The position numbers and the translations under genes were made by a program. The notes below the pieces were generated by a model that was not told where the DNA came from, did not search any database, and worked only from the letters and a program-made list of their open reading frames with translations. Below, piece after piece: positions 7,555 through 15,429 of a stretch of 32,334 nucleotides of DNA (position 1 is the stretch's first letter; each line of letters starts with the position of its first letter). This DNA comes from Pyrinomonadaceae bacterium (GTDB taxonomy: Bacteria; Acidobacteriota; Blastocatellia; Pyrinomonadales; Pyrinomonadaceae): positions 1 through 32,334 of the forward strand of contig JANWYH010000005.1 of assembly GCA_025054715.1 (NCBI GenBank), read 5' to 3'.

Positions 7555-8789
7555 CTTTTAATCAGAACAACGTTAACAATCGGTCTTTTGCGAAATTCCT
7601 CAAGCAAGCTTACAACATCCTGTAAACTTACGCTTTCGGCCTTCTTTTTCTCCTCTTCTAAAGAAACAAGGCCATAAGTGTCTAGATCGAGCCACAAATC
7701 ATAATGCGGCGTAGCGTTGAAATCTTTCAAAAAGTCACTCTTCGCCTTCTCAAATTCTACTGTATTTATGCTTTCCCTCATTAAATCTGAAAGGCTGAAT
7801 TTGGGCAAAAATTTTTCCGAAGAAAATTCTTCGTTGCTAGAGGCTTTACTTAGAGAAAGCTTAGAAATTAAAATTCCGGGTAAGAAATACCCTTGATGAA
7901 TAACGGCAGAATTGTCTGATTCGCGCTTTAATCTTTCTGATAGAACCCTAGCAAGAATCTGTGCGGTAAAAAAGTTCTTGTCGCTTCTAGCCACTCCACG
8001 CAATGCCGAACGGGCTTCTATTAAGTTGTCATCTGTAGACGCCATCTCAAGCAAGGAAGTATCAGGCTCGTCTGGCTGGCGAAAACTGTAAGGAATTGGT
8101 CTTTCAGACTTCTTCCACGGGCCGAAGATTCGCCTCGCGGCCATGTAAACAAAATCCGATTTCAGATTTCCGCTAATAATCAATGTCGCATTATCAGCCG
8201 TCAAATACCTCTCTTTTGCAAAAATCAAGTCAGCAAGTTCGATATTTTTTAGACTTTGAGCTGTCCCTTCAATGCTTCTACCATAAGGAAAAGTTCCTAA
8301 AAGTCTCTTTCTGACTGCAAGATCGGCAACATAAGAATCCTTTTTCTCTAGATTCTCTATCTTTGCAAGCCTCGCTTCATACACTTTCTTAAAATTTTCC
8401 TTCGTAATAGGCGGATTTATCAGCGAATTCGCTAGTATTTCAAGCATCGCTAGGAAATTTTCCGTTTTTCCCAATGCATCAATTTGAATGTAATCGTAAT
8501 TTACCGTAACGTCCAATTTTCCTGCAAAATCTTCACGGAAGAGCTTTTCAGACTGCCCGTCGGCAAAGAGAATGTCACTCAGCAGAGCCATCATTCCTTC
8601 TTTGTCTTTAAGGTCAAAAGCCGCTCCTTTGTGAATTCGCACTTTTACCGTCATTTTGTTGGCTAACCTGTCTTCCCAGATTAGAAGTTTTAAGCCATTA
8701 AGTAGCTGCTCTTGACGAGGTAGCTGTTGCGAAAAAATAATCGTTGAAGTTAGTAAAAAAACTCCAATAGTAAAACAAGCTCTTCTCAT
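7551..8789 (-). CDS. Exported M16 (insulinase-family) protein lacking the zinc motif
   Basis: A signal peptide (MRRACFTIGVFLLTSTIIFS, cleavage near SQQ) precedes about 390 residues with the M16B fold pattern. These include NGLKLLIWEDRLANKMTVKV, a GMMALLSDILFADG helix, PPITKENFKKVYEARLAKIENL, FPYGRSIEGT..SLKNI, and the ATLIISGNLKSD strand at the end of the first half. In active M16 peptidases the helix reads HLLEHMLF (HxxEH zinc site). Here the aligned stretch is ALLSDILF, so both histidines and the catalytic glutamate are missing. In M16B pairs one subunit is typically catalytic and the other lacks the motif, so this may be a non-catalytic partner, but no catalytic partner is adjacent. It is first in a coupled operon with ubiE and dppBC. 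Confidence 0.8.
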   Translation of the reverse strand: MRRACFTIGVFLLTSTIIFSQQLPRQEQLLNGLKLLIWEDRLANKMTVKVRIHKGAAFDLKDKEGMMALLSDILFADGQSEKLFREDFAGKLDVTVNYDYIQIDALGKTENFLAMLEILANSLINPPITKENFKKVYEARLAKIENLEKKDSYVADLAVRKRLLGTFPYGRSIEGTAQSLKNIELADLIFAKERYLTADNATLIISGNLKSDFVYMAARRIFGPWKKSERPIPYSFRQPDEPDTSLLEMASTDDNLIEARSALRGVARSDKNFFTAQILARVLSERLKRESDNSAVIHQGYFLPGILISKLSLSKASSNEEFSSEKFLPKFSLSDLMRESINTVEFEKAKSDFLKDFNATPHYDLWLDLDTYGLVSLEEEKKKAESVSLQDVVSLLEEFRKRPIVNVVLIKR

Positions 8790-8808
8790 AATTCCACAAT
8801 AAGCTTAG

Positions 8809-8837
8809 ATTATAAGACATGCACAAATCGGCACAAA
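8809..8837 (-). promoter_or_regulatory. Promoter of the M16-ubiE-dppBC operon
   Basis: On the minus strand a perfect TATAAT lies at 8814-8809, about 20 nt from the ATG at 8789. Upstream, GCACAAA (plus-strand orientation) occurs twice, at 8821-8827 and 8831-8837, ten bases apart. The outer copy sits where the -35 (TTTGTG) should be. The -10 call is good. An activator or repressor site on the repeats is inference. Confidence 0.5.
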
Positions 8838-8895
8838 AATACGCTTTGTAAACTTCGATGCCTAAAGCAAGCGTTTAGCTTCTTACGGAAAATTT

Positions 8896-8924
8896 TTGAG
8901 GTTTTTGCCGTCAAAAGCTATAAT
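8896..8924 (+). promoter_or_regulatory. folA promoter, leaderless arrangement
   Basis: TTGAGG (8896-8901), a 17-bp spacer and a perfect TATAAT (8919-8924) make a textbook sigma-70-type promoter. The predicted start of transcription, 7-8 nt downstream, falls on the GTG at 8932. This indicates a leaderless mRNA and also rules out start codons inside the promoter at 8896 and 8905. Confidence 0.7.
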
Positions 8925-8931
8925 CGAAAAC

Positions 8932-9447
8932 GTGCAAGAAATCATCGGCGTAGTTGCCATTGCAAAAAACCTTGCTATAGGCAAAAATGGTCAACTTCCT
9001 TGGCATTGCGAATCAGATTTGAAGTTTTTCAGAAAACTCACCACAGGACACACCGTTGTGATGGGCTATAAAACATGGCTTTCCATTGGAAAACCTTTGA
9101 AAAATAGACTAAACATAGTTCTTAGTCGCTCACACATATTAAACAACCAGCCTAACTTATTACTAATGCGATCAAAAGAAGAAGTCCTCGCAATCAGACG
9201 ATACCTAAACTGCGACATCTTCATCATTGGCGGAGCAAAAGTTTATTCGACCTTCTCTAGAGAAATCCAAAGATGGTTTGTAACTGAAATACCTCTTGAA
9301 ATAGAAAACGCTGATACCTTTATGCTTGAAAACTTCCTCGAAGATTTCGATCAAATCAACACGATAAATCTTCAAAATGAAGTAACAGTAAGAGTATATG
9401 AACGACGCAAACCCCTTTCCGAACCAAATTTAACAGCTTCCCTTTAG
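8932..9447 (+). CDS. folA: Dihydrofolate reductase
   Basis: The enzyme reduces dihydrofolate to tetrahydrofolate with NADPH. Visible landmarks are IIGVVAIAKNLAIGKNGQLPW (the Met20-type loop), the active-site acid in ESDLKFF (Asp29), VVMGYKTW, KPLKNRLNIVLSR and the NADPH-binding IFIIGGAKVY. The frame stays open upstream, but I place the start at GTG 8932: it gives the usual DHFR N-terminus, a 171-residue protein close to family length, and it coincides with the predicted transcription start. No ribosome binding site precedes it. The gene stands alone, with no thyA beside it. It is divergent from the M16 operon and convergent with the cupin-like gene. Confidence 0.92.
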   Translation: MQEIIGVVAIAKNLAIGKNGQLPWHCESDLKFFRKLTTGHTVVMGYKTWLSIGKPLKNRLNIVLSRSHILNNQPNLLLMRSKEEVLAIRRYLNCDIFIIGGAKVYSTFSREIQRWFVTEIPLEIENADTFMLENFLEDFDQINTINLQNEVTVRVYERRKPLSEPNLTASL

Positions 9448-9465
9448 TTTTATACCTCTAAACCC

Positions 9466-9478
9466 GCTTTCAAAAAGC
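9466..9478. terminator. Short hairpin between convergent folA and the cupin gene
   Basis: GCTTT-CAA-AAAGC forms a five-pair stem in the 37-bp gap between the two convergent stops. It is weak and has no long T run on either side, so a terminator role is only possible. Confidence 0.25.
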
Positions 9479-9484
9479 AAGTTT

Positions 9485-10738
9485 CTATGCCAAAAGTGGC
9501 TCGAAGATCACGTTTTCCTGAAGTTTTCTTTTTCTACTGCTGATTTGCTCGCCCTGTAAATTAACACCGTAGTCTTCAAACAACTGGGATTCTTGTTTAC
9601 CATCGAAATCTCTTAGTAAACTTTCCAGTATAACTAAATCTACAGGACTGAAATCCGAGATACCCAAAGCATTACTCAAATTAAAATCTAGAACCTTTGT
9701 GCTCGCAAGCTGATCTACCCAGTCAAGAATTTTTTCCACCGGGTCTGTATTAGGAAAGCGCTCTTTCACAAGTTGAAAAATTCTCTGTTTACCCTCAACA
9801 TTCATCAGAAGGGCAAGAAAAAATCTCAACTCATTATCTACAACGAAGCTTCTTCTACGTGTAATTTCCTGTATTCTCTCTTGATAATGAAAAATCTCAG
9901 GCAAAGAATTCGCAACCGTCCCGTGCTTGCGCTGAACTAACTCAACTAGCTCTTTGAATAGTTCTTTGCCTCTACCAAAAATCTTGTTAAAGCGATTATT
10001 GTCAATGTGGCTTTTAATCGTGGAAAGTATAAAATAAGATGTTTGAAAGTCCGAATTTTTTAGCATCTCCGAAATAATCTTAACGTTTTCAGCTAAGTCT
10101 AACCTAAGAAGAGTTGAAATGACTTGAGTTTTTCTAGTTATATTTGGTTCATCGAAAAATGGATCAATAGCTAAATTCGGTTTTCTATAGTCGTATTGAG
10201 GAAGACAAAGCGGGCTGCGAGTCGTTCTAATTACTATGGTTGCCGAAGGTTGGTCAAGATGAAATAAAGAGTGAATGAAACTTCGTCCGGGTAAAATCTT
10301 TCTTATATCGTTTGCTTTTAGTAGCTCACAGTCAACAAGTTTAATTTTACCCAACTCTGTAAAAACGTTTATTGACTCTTCAAGCTCGAATTCATAAGTG
10401 GTATGTATGCTTGAACCGTGAAAGACCTGAAAAGCTCCACAGAAAGAATGCTGATGAATCGAAGTCGTTCCATCAAGCCAAAAATACACGTCAATATGAA
10501 AGCGTGGGCTGTTGTAAATAGTTATCGGCGGATCACCAAACTTAGCAGCTAGATCGCGCTGCTCTGGTAAATATGTTGTCTGAATCACCCATTTTAGAAC
10601 ATCATAAGCAGACAACTTCTTCGGTAGCTCAGCCTCTTCGAGGGCATCGGCGCATATTTCAGGAAAAGTGTTTTCAGAGTAATTTTTCGATCGCCATCTC
10701 TTTTCGACTGTTTCACCGAGCTTCGCAACTTCCTTCAT
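9485..10738 (-). CDS. Cupin-like protein of unknown function
   Basis: This 417-residue protein has no signal peptide or membrane segment. Around residues 78-175 it shows a cupin-like core: RFHIDVYFWLDG, then IHQH (His95, His97) followed by SFCGAFQVFHGSSIHTTYEF, and a later strand ILPGRSFIHSLFHLD (His156, His160) followed by ATIVIRTT. HxH with a third histidine about 59 residues on is the ligand layout of cupin metalloenzymes such as cysteine dioxygenase. An acidic or glutamine ligand is not obvious. The C-terminal 230 residues are helical and rich in charged residues, and I do not recognise them. The gene lies 3 bp after the small membrane-protein gene and behind the M1 peptidase. An oxygenase or sensor role is inference. 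Confidence 0.6.
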   Translation of the reverse strand: MKEVAKLGETVEKRWRSKNYSENTFPEICADALEEAELPKKLSAYDVLKWVIQTTYLPEQRDLAAKFGDPPITIYNSPRFHIDVYFWLDGTTSIHQHSFCGAFQVFHGSSIHTTYEFELEESINVFTELGKIKLVDCELLKANDIRKILPGRSFIHSLFHLDQPSATIVIRTTRSPLCLPQYDYRKPNLAIDPFFDEPNITRKTQVISTLLRLDLAENVKIISEMLKNSDFQTSYFILSTIKSHIDNNRFNKIFGRGKELFKELVELVQRKHGTVANSLPEIFHYQERIQEITRRRSFVVDNELRFFLALLMNVEGKQRIFQLVKERFPNTDPVEKILDWVDQLASTKVLDFNLSNALGISDFSPVDLVILESLLRDFDGKQESQLFEDYGVNLQGEQISSRKRKLQENVIFEPLLA

Positions 10739-10741
10739 AAC

Positions 10742-11017
10742 TTAACTTCCACCTTGCTTCTTTCCGTCTAAATAATTGACTATGGTCCAGACACCTAAAA
10801 GACTAAAAAACTCCGAAAGAAACATGACTAGAACCATGAACCTCTTAACTTCCAAAAAGCTACTTAAAATCAAAAGCGTAAAGACCACAATCAAGAATTG
10901 AATCCCCAGATAAGAAATAATTGCTGCTAAGACCCAAAAAAAAGACGATTGGCCAGCTTGTTTTGTCAACCTATGAATTTTCAGCGTAAGCAAAACCATT
11001 ATTATTAAGCCGATCAT
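10742..11017 (-). CDS. Small integral membrane protein, unknown
   Basis: This 91-residue protein has three probable membrane helices: residues 2-12, short and N-terminal; about 27-52; and about 58-82. A basic loop (KIHRLTKQ) separates the first two and the tail is charged (DGKKQGGS). I see no recognisable family motif. The start is well supported by a strong Shine-Dalgarno sequence (GAGGAGGAG) just upstream of the ATG. It lies 38 bp after the M1 peptidase gene and 3 bp before the cupin-like gene, so the three are probably one transcript. Confidence 0.7.
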   Translation of the reverse strand: MIGLIIMVLLTLKIHRLTKQAGQSSFFWVLAAIISYLGIQFLIVVFTLLILSSFLEVKRFMVLVMFLSEFFSLLGVWTIVNYLDGKKQGGS

Positions 11018-11055
11018 TTTCTCCTCCTCTTAATAAACGTGTGCAAAATCAAACA

Positions 11056-12714
11056 CTACTCAAAAACTACTCTCTTCAGAATCCATCCTCTCGGATCGAC
11101 TTTTATTGAAGATATTGGATATTCGATTGCCCCTTGTCCTCCTTTCATTTCTAAACGTATGATTTTACCTTCAACTTCAACTTCTACTGGCATAGGAAAC
11201 TCAGTTTTGTAAGGCGTCTTCCAGAATATTTTAGTTTTCTCGTTCGCTTGTTGCACAAAAAGCTCAGGAAGTTCAGGCTGCCTTAGATAAACATTAAAAA
11301 ACCATCGAAGCTGCATTCCAGATTCTCGCTCAACAATGTTGATAAACTCATCCGTAGTCACAAATCTTGCTTGAATACCTTTTTTCGACCTTTCCATTTC
11401 CTCTCTCGGATAAGCCATTCTCCTAAGAGAGCGAAAAAAGACTTCATCTCCTATCAAATAACGCAAAGTATGCAAAACACAAGCGCCCTTGTCGTAAATG
11501 TCGCCATCACTTTTTTTGTAATCTGGCTCAGCCATGTAAACTTGATAGGCAAATTTAGGTTCTAAAGGAGCAATGGCTTTTTTGTTTTTTACTCTGTTCA
11601 TCCTTTCTCTCATTTGCTCAAGATAAGCCTCTATGCCGGCAACTTCTTCAACATAAAGAGTATCCATAAAGGATTGAAATCCCTCATGCAACCAAAAATC
11701 TCGCCAGTCAGAAGCGGTAACCAGATTACCCCACCACTCATGACCAAGCTCATGTAACATTAACCAGTCAAAACCGTATTCGTTATTTTTGAAATCGCTT
11801 CCATATGCAATTATTGTTGAGTGTTCCATTCCTAGATACGGAGTTTCTGCTATTCCAAGCTTTTCTTTGCGAAATGGATAAGGTCCGAGATATTTTTCAT
11901 AAAAAGCGAGAAACCTTTTAGTTTGCGACACTATATCCTTTGCTTTTTCGTAACTTTCAGGTAGGGCGTAGAAAATAATTGGAAAAACCGTTCCATCAAT
12001 ACTTTTATACTTGTCCTCAATCAGTTTATAAGGCGCGATGTTAAGCGTAATATTGTAGTTATTTATAGGGCTAGACATTTGCCAATAAAAGGTGCTTTTG
12101 CCTTCTAGACTGCTTTCTATTTTTCTCAATTTTCCATTTGAAGCTACATACAGTCCTTTTGGAACCGTTACTTTGAGATTGACTCGATCGGGCCTATCTG
12201 AAGGATGATCCTTGACAGGAAGCCAAAGATCGGCACCATCACCTTGACAAGCAACACCGATCCAATCGGATCCATCAGCCGTCTTCGTCCAAACAAAACC
12301 ACCGACCCAAGGCGGATTTGGAGCTACACGCGGAGCACCTGAGTAAGAAATTTCAACAGAAACAGATTCTCCAGGCTGTTTCGTCTCCATGAACTTTATC
12401 CACAGCTTTCCGCCGCGTCGTTCAAACTGTAATTCCCTATTGCGCTCCAACACCTGCCTTACATCAAAGTTTTCTTTCAAATCAACCACAAACCTATCCA
12501 CAGGCTGAACAATTTTAGCCCTGATCAAAACCGAAGCCGAAATCTTCTTGTCCGAAGGAAAAACCTCAACGCTTATATCATATGAAGTAACATCATAAGC
12601 AGCTTGCTCGTAAATTAAAACCCCGCCTGACTCATCAGGCCTATCCTTAAACTCTCTTTGCGAAAAAGACGAAATATTTAAGAAAAACAATAACAAAAGT
12701 AATCTAACTAGCAT
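11056..12714 (-). CDS. Exported M1-family (gluzincin) metallopeptidase
   Basis: A signal peptide (MLVRLLLLLFFLNISSFS) leads to the N-terminal beta-saddle of M1 peptidases (DVTSYDISVEVFPSDKKISASVLIRAKI). The exopeptidase-type motif follows as YLGMEHSTIIAYG. The zinc site is complete: HELGHEWW (His321, Glu322, His325, counted from the ATG at 12714) and Glu344 after 18 residues in FWLHEGFQ. The protein is about 552 residues and stops after the catalytic domain, so it lacks the large C-terminal helical domain of aminopeptidase N and resembles short secreted M1 enzymes. It probably trims peptides in the periplasm. The ATG at 12714 is preferred over a TTG two codons upstream. It heads a run with the small membrane protein and the cupin-like gene. 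Confidence 0.92.
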   Translation of the reverse strand: MLVRLLLLLFFLNISSFSQREFKDRPDESGGVLIYEQAAYDVTSYDISVEVFPSDKKISASVLIRAKIVQPVDRFVVDLKENFDVRQVLERNRELQFERRGGKLWIKFMETKQPGESVSVEISYSGAPRVAPNPPWVGGFVWTKTADGSDWIGVACQGDGADLWLPVKDHPSDRPDRVNLKVTVPKGLYVASNGKLRKIESSLEGKSTFYWQMSSPINNYNITLNIAPYKLIEDKYKSIDGTVFPIIFYALPESYEKAKDIVSQTKRFLAFYEKYLGPYPFRKEKLGIAETPYLGMEHSTIIAYGSDFKNNEYGFDWLMLHELGHEWWGNLVTASDWRDFWLHEGFQSFMDTLYVEEVAGIEAYLEQMRERMNRVKNKKAIAPLEPKFAYQVYMAEPDYKKSDGDIYDKGACVLHTLRYLIGDEVFFRSLRRMAYPREEMERSKKGIQARFVTTDEFINIVERESGMQLRWFFNVYLRQPELPELFVQQANEKTKIFWKTPYKTEFPMPVEVEVEGKIIRLEMKGGQGAIEYPISSIKVDPRGWILKRVVFE

Positions 12715-12800
12715 AAACAAAAAACCCTAACTCTTTCTTCGGAAAGGCAGCCTAAAAACTGCTTTGCAATGATCACCAATGGAAACACTTACGAACTGTT

Positions 12801-12829
12801 ATTATAGACAACCTCAAAACTTTTGACGA
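12801..12829 (-). promoter_or_regulatory. Promoter of the M1 peptidase operon
   Basis: On the minus strand TCGTCA (12829-12824), a 17-bp spacer and a perfect TATAAT (12806-12801) lie in the divergent gap before the peptidase gene. They imply a leader of about 80 nt. Confidence 0.5.
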
Positions 12830-12945
12830 TCCATTTAGCCAAGAAAAAGCACCTCATCCAGACAAAAGCAGAAATGATACCGTATAAAGCGCTTTTCTTT
12901 CGATCTATTCTATAGCAATTCATCAGTCCTTCTTACCTCGTAAGA

Positions 12946-12954
12946 TGTTATGAT
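12946..12954 (+). promoter_or_regulatory. Extended -10 promoter of the histidine kinase gene
   Basis: TGT-TATGAT is an extended -10 (TGn + hexamer) with no clear -35, as is common for this class. The -10 ends 6 nt before the ATG at 12961, again pointing to a leaderless transcript. Confidence 0.5.
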
Positions 12955-12960
12955 ATGCTT

Positions 12961-14730
12961 ATGATGACTATTCTTCACTTATTGGCTCTTTTTTTGCTAG
13001 TGCTGTTAGGGTTTTACATTTTCGTAGAGAACCCTAGAAATCGAGCACATCAAACCTTCGCCAGCTTTATAGCTTTACTGGGACTTTGGACAACTAAAGA
13101 TCTGTTTTTTTGGAATTTCGAAGAATTACAACGCTTTCCCGAAATCTGGGCTGCTACCAGCTTTATTGTAGCACTCTTCATGCAATACACTTTGATAGTC
13201 TTCGCCTGGGTATTTCCAGAAAATTCACGGACGCCGCGCCGAAAAGCGGCTATATTTTTTTCTCCGGGATTGGTTCTCATTCCCGCCACTATCACCGGTT
13301 TCTTATGGAAAGAGATAAGCTTTGATGATGGAAAACTAAGAATAGAGCTTACCACGGTCACATATTTTTTCGTTTTTTACATCTATCTGCTTTTCAGTTA
13401 CGGTTTTCTCGTACTTTTTAAGAAATACCTTCATTACCGTAAAAGTCAGGAAGGAAAACAACTCGGAGCTATACTCTGGTCAATCGGAATTACAGTGATT
13501 CTGAAAACATTAGCAAATGTCATTTTGCCTTTTCTTGGAAACTACGATTTTCTTCCCATCTCATCACTATTTGTTCTGCCTGGGGTTTTAATTTGTGCAT
13601 ACGCCATATCGAACTTCAATCTTTTTTCACTCGAAACGGCGCTTGATCAATTCAAACTCTTTCCGCTTACATACAAGATAGCTCTAATCGTGGCAGCGAT
13701 CGCCGCGGCTGGATTCTTCGTTTTCCAAGTGCCGATAGTATGGTGGGTTTTTGGAAATGGCGCTGACTTCGAAGCATGGCGTAAATATCTGGTCTTCAGC
13801 ATTGTTTCAGCCTTACTCCCTAATTTGCTAATCGTTCTACTGATAATTCGTGCTATTTCTAGACCGCTACAAAAAATCACCCTTGCTGCAATTCAAGTAA
13901 TAAATGGTGAATATGGAACTCAAGTTGAGCTACGCAAAACAAATGATGAAATAGGCATTTTGGCGGACGCTTTCAATAAGATGAGTCAGAAAATGGCTGA
14001 TGACATAGAGCGACTTCGTAAGCTACATGAACACCTAATTCAAACCGAAAAACTCGCTGCCATGGGAACCTTGACTGCTGGTATAGCTCACGAAATAAAC
14101 AATCCTCTCGCTTCGATTTCATCTTTAATTCAGATAATCCAAAAAAATAAGAATTTGGACGAAGACGTAAAAGAGAAGCTGAAAATTATATTATCTCAAA
14201 TAATGCGTATCAAGCAGGTTACATCTGACATGATGGAGTTTTCACGCGTTCGTCCTTCTTCTCGAACACTTCTAAACATAAATTCAGTCTTGGAAAGCAG
14301 TTTGCGGCTTGTAAGCTTTGATAAAACCTTTCAAAAAATTGAAGTAAAGAAAGAATTTGATAACTTCTTGCCTGAAGTCTATGCCGATATAAATCAAATG
14401 CAACAGGTTTTTCTAAACATCTTGCTCAATGCTCGCGATGCAATGCCTAATGGAGGTAAATTAACAATAAAAACTCTAGAAGAAGAAAATTTTGTTGTCA
14501 TAGAGTTTACAGATACAGGAATAGGAATCGAAAAAGAGAATTTAAGGAAAGTTTTTGACCCATTTTTCACAACCAAAAGCAAAGGCACAGGATTAGGATT
14601 AGCAGTTTGTTACGGAATAGTCACGGCTCACGGCGGTAAAATTGAAGCTCAATCAGATAGCGGGAAAACAAAATTTATTGTTAGGTTACCAAAGAATAAG
14701 GCTCGGAAAAGTGAACCCGAGCCTTTATAG
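12961..14730 (+). CDS. Membrane sensor histidine kinase (7TM-like, HAMP, HisKA, HATPase)
   Basis: The N-terminal 295 residues carry about eight hydrophobic helices in a seven-helix-like sensor block plus one more helix pair. A HAMP-like linker follows (ISRPLQKITLAAIQVINGEYG ... DEIGILADAFNKMSQKM). The HisKA H-box MGTLTAGIAHEINNPLASI places the phospho-acceptor at His377. The ATPase domain has its N-box (FLNILLNARDAMP), DTGIG, FDPFFTTK and GTGLGL. A two-component kinase is therefore certain; the signal is unknown. No response regulator is adjacent, so it is an orphan. Three in-frame ATGs (12955, 12961, 12964) are possible; 12961 fits the -10 position best. The last codons contain an inverted repeat, and the stop lies 2 bp from the convergent glycine-zipper gene. 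Confidence 0.92.
   Translation: MMTILHLLALFLLVLLGFYIFVENPRNRAHQTFASFIALLGLWTTKDLFFWNFEELQRFPEIWAATSFIVALFMQYTLIVFAWVFPENSRTPRRKAAIFFSPGLVLIPATITGFLWKEISFDDGKLRIELTTVTYFFVFYIYLLFSYGFLVLFKKYLHYRKSQEGKQLGAILWSIGITVILKTLANVILPFLGNYDFLPISSLFVLPGVLICAYAISNFNLFSLETALDQFKLFPLTYKIALIVAAIAAAGFFVFQVPIVWWVFGNGADFEAWRKYLVFSIVSALLPNLLIVLLIIRAISRPLQKITLAAIQVINGEYGTQVELRKTNDEIGILADAFNKMSQKMADDIERLRKLHEHLIQTEKLAAMGTLTAGIAHEINNPLASISSLIQIIQKNKNLDEDVKEKLKIILSQIMRIKQVTSDMMEFSRVRPSSRTLLNINSVLESSLRLVSFDKTFQKIEVKKEFDNFLPEVYADINQMQQVFLNILLNARDAMPNGGKLTIKTLEEENFVVIEFTDTGIGIEKENLRKVFDPFFTTKSKGTGLGLAVCYGIVTAHGGKIEAQSDSGKTKFIVRLPKNKARKSEPEPL
14698..14725. terminator. Bidirectional hairpin inside the end of the kinase gene
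   Basis: AAGGCTCGG (14698-14706) pairs perfectly with CCGAGCCTT (14717-14725) around a 10-nt loop. It lies within the last codons of the kinase gene and just beyond the stop of the convergent minus-strand gene. On the minus strand the stem is followed by a T-rich stretch (ATTCTTT), so it most likely ends that transcript. Confidence 0.5.
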
Positions 14731-14732
14731 CT

Positions 14733-15161
14733 CTACCAATTAGGCACGGCATATATTTTGCCGTTTCTCGCTCTGTAATAACGATATCCATTCTTTGTGT
14801 AAAGATAAGTTGCCCCAGCACCTATAAGGCTTCCTATAATCATTCCTTTCTTGCCGCCAAGATAGCCACCTACACCTGCACCTACCAAAGTTCCCCCGGC
14901 TATTTTTGCTATTCGGCGATAGTTGCTACCATATGCTCTTCGTTTTGTGCCCTTACGGCTTGAAGCATAAAGAAGTCCAGCTCCAGCACCTATCATCGCA
15001 CCTTTACGACCGCCTATCAAAGCTCCTGCAGCGGTGCTACCACCAACTATTGCAATGTTCGTTGCAAGCCCAGGATATTTCTTCTCTTTTCTAACTTGAG
15101 CATTGCTAATGCCTGCCAAAGCAAAAAGCAACAGCGTAAATAAAATCAACGTTTTTTTCAT
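14733..15161 (-). CDS. Exported glycine-zipper protein
   Basis: This 142-residue protein has a clear signal peptide (cleavage near SNA-Q, residue 21). Two glycine-zipper membrane-type segments follow: GGSTAAGALIGGRKGAMIGA (40-59) and a second at 89-116 with GGYLGGKKGMIIGSLIGAGA. The segments align with each other, including a GG[RK]KG turn, so the protein looks like an internal duplication. The basic linker between them is rich in Arg, Lys and Tyr, and the tail (NGYRYYRARNGKIYAVPNW) resembles YXRR-type surface tails. Such proteins sit in or on the outer membrane; the role is unknown. A good Shine-Dalgarno (AAGGAGG) precedes the ATG. It converges with the kinase gene. Confidence 0.8.
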   Translation of the reverse strand: MKKTLILFTLLLFALAGISNAQVRKEKKYPGLATNIAIVGGSTAAGALIGGRKGAMIGAGAGLLYASSRKGTKRRAYGSNYRRIAKIAGGTLVGAGVGGYLGGKKGMIIGSLIGAGATYLYTKNGYRYYRARNGKIYAVPNW

Positions 15162-15429
15162 ATTGCCTCCTTTTTACTAGGAATTGACTTCTTCAACCCA
15201 GAGCAACTGGCGTGCCAACAAAATAGCTAAATTAGATTAAATCTTCTCTTTACAATATAATAGGCTTTCAGTGCGCAAACTTTTCTTTGAAAAATTTTTA
15301 CGCAAAACGTAAAGAAAGACACGATTTCGTTTGTTTTTCTGCGGTCAATTTGATTATTCTGAAACATAAATCCCTGCTTTTCAGTAAAAGACTTAGCTCT
15401 CTTATGAAGGTTCGAGGAGAAGAAAAATT
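15162..15429. other. Divergent intergenic region
   Basis: This 268-bp gap separates the glycine-zipper gene (-) from the first amidohydrolase (+). It holds a perfect TATAAT at 15256-15261 on the plus strand with a poor -35, implying a leader of about 160 nt. A six-pair hairpin (TTTACG / CGTAAA, 15297-15313) lies within that leader. The amidohydrolase Shine-Dalgarno (GAGGAGA) is at its right end. I see no RNA gene or coding frame in it. Confidence 0.3.

Noticed and set aside
8896-8931. Earlier TTG starts for folA at 8896 or 8905
   Set aside because: They lie in the -35 and spacer of a near-consensus promoter and add residues not found in DHFR N-termini.
12886-12895. Palindrome AAAGCGCTTT in the M1/kinase divergent region
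   Set aside because: It is a single short palindrome away from both -10 boxes, with no second copy; too little to call an operator.
15409-15415. GGTTCGA, like a tRNA T-loop
   Set aside because: No acceptor, D or anticodon arm can be folded around it; it overlaps the ribosome site region of the amidohydrolase gene.
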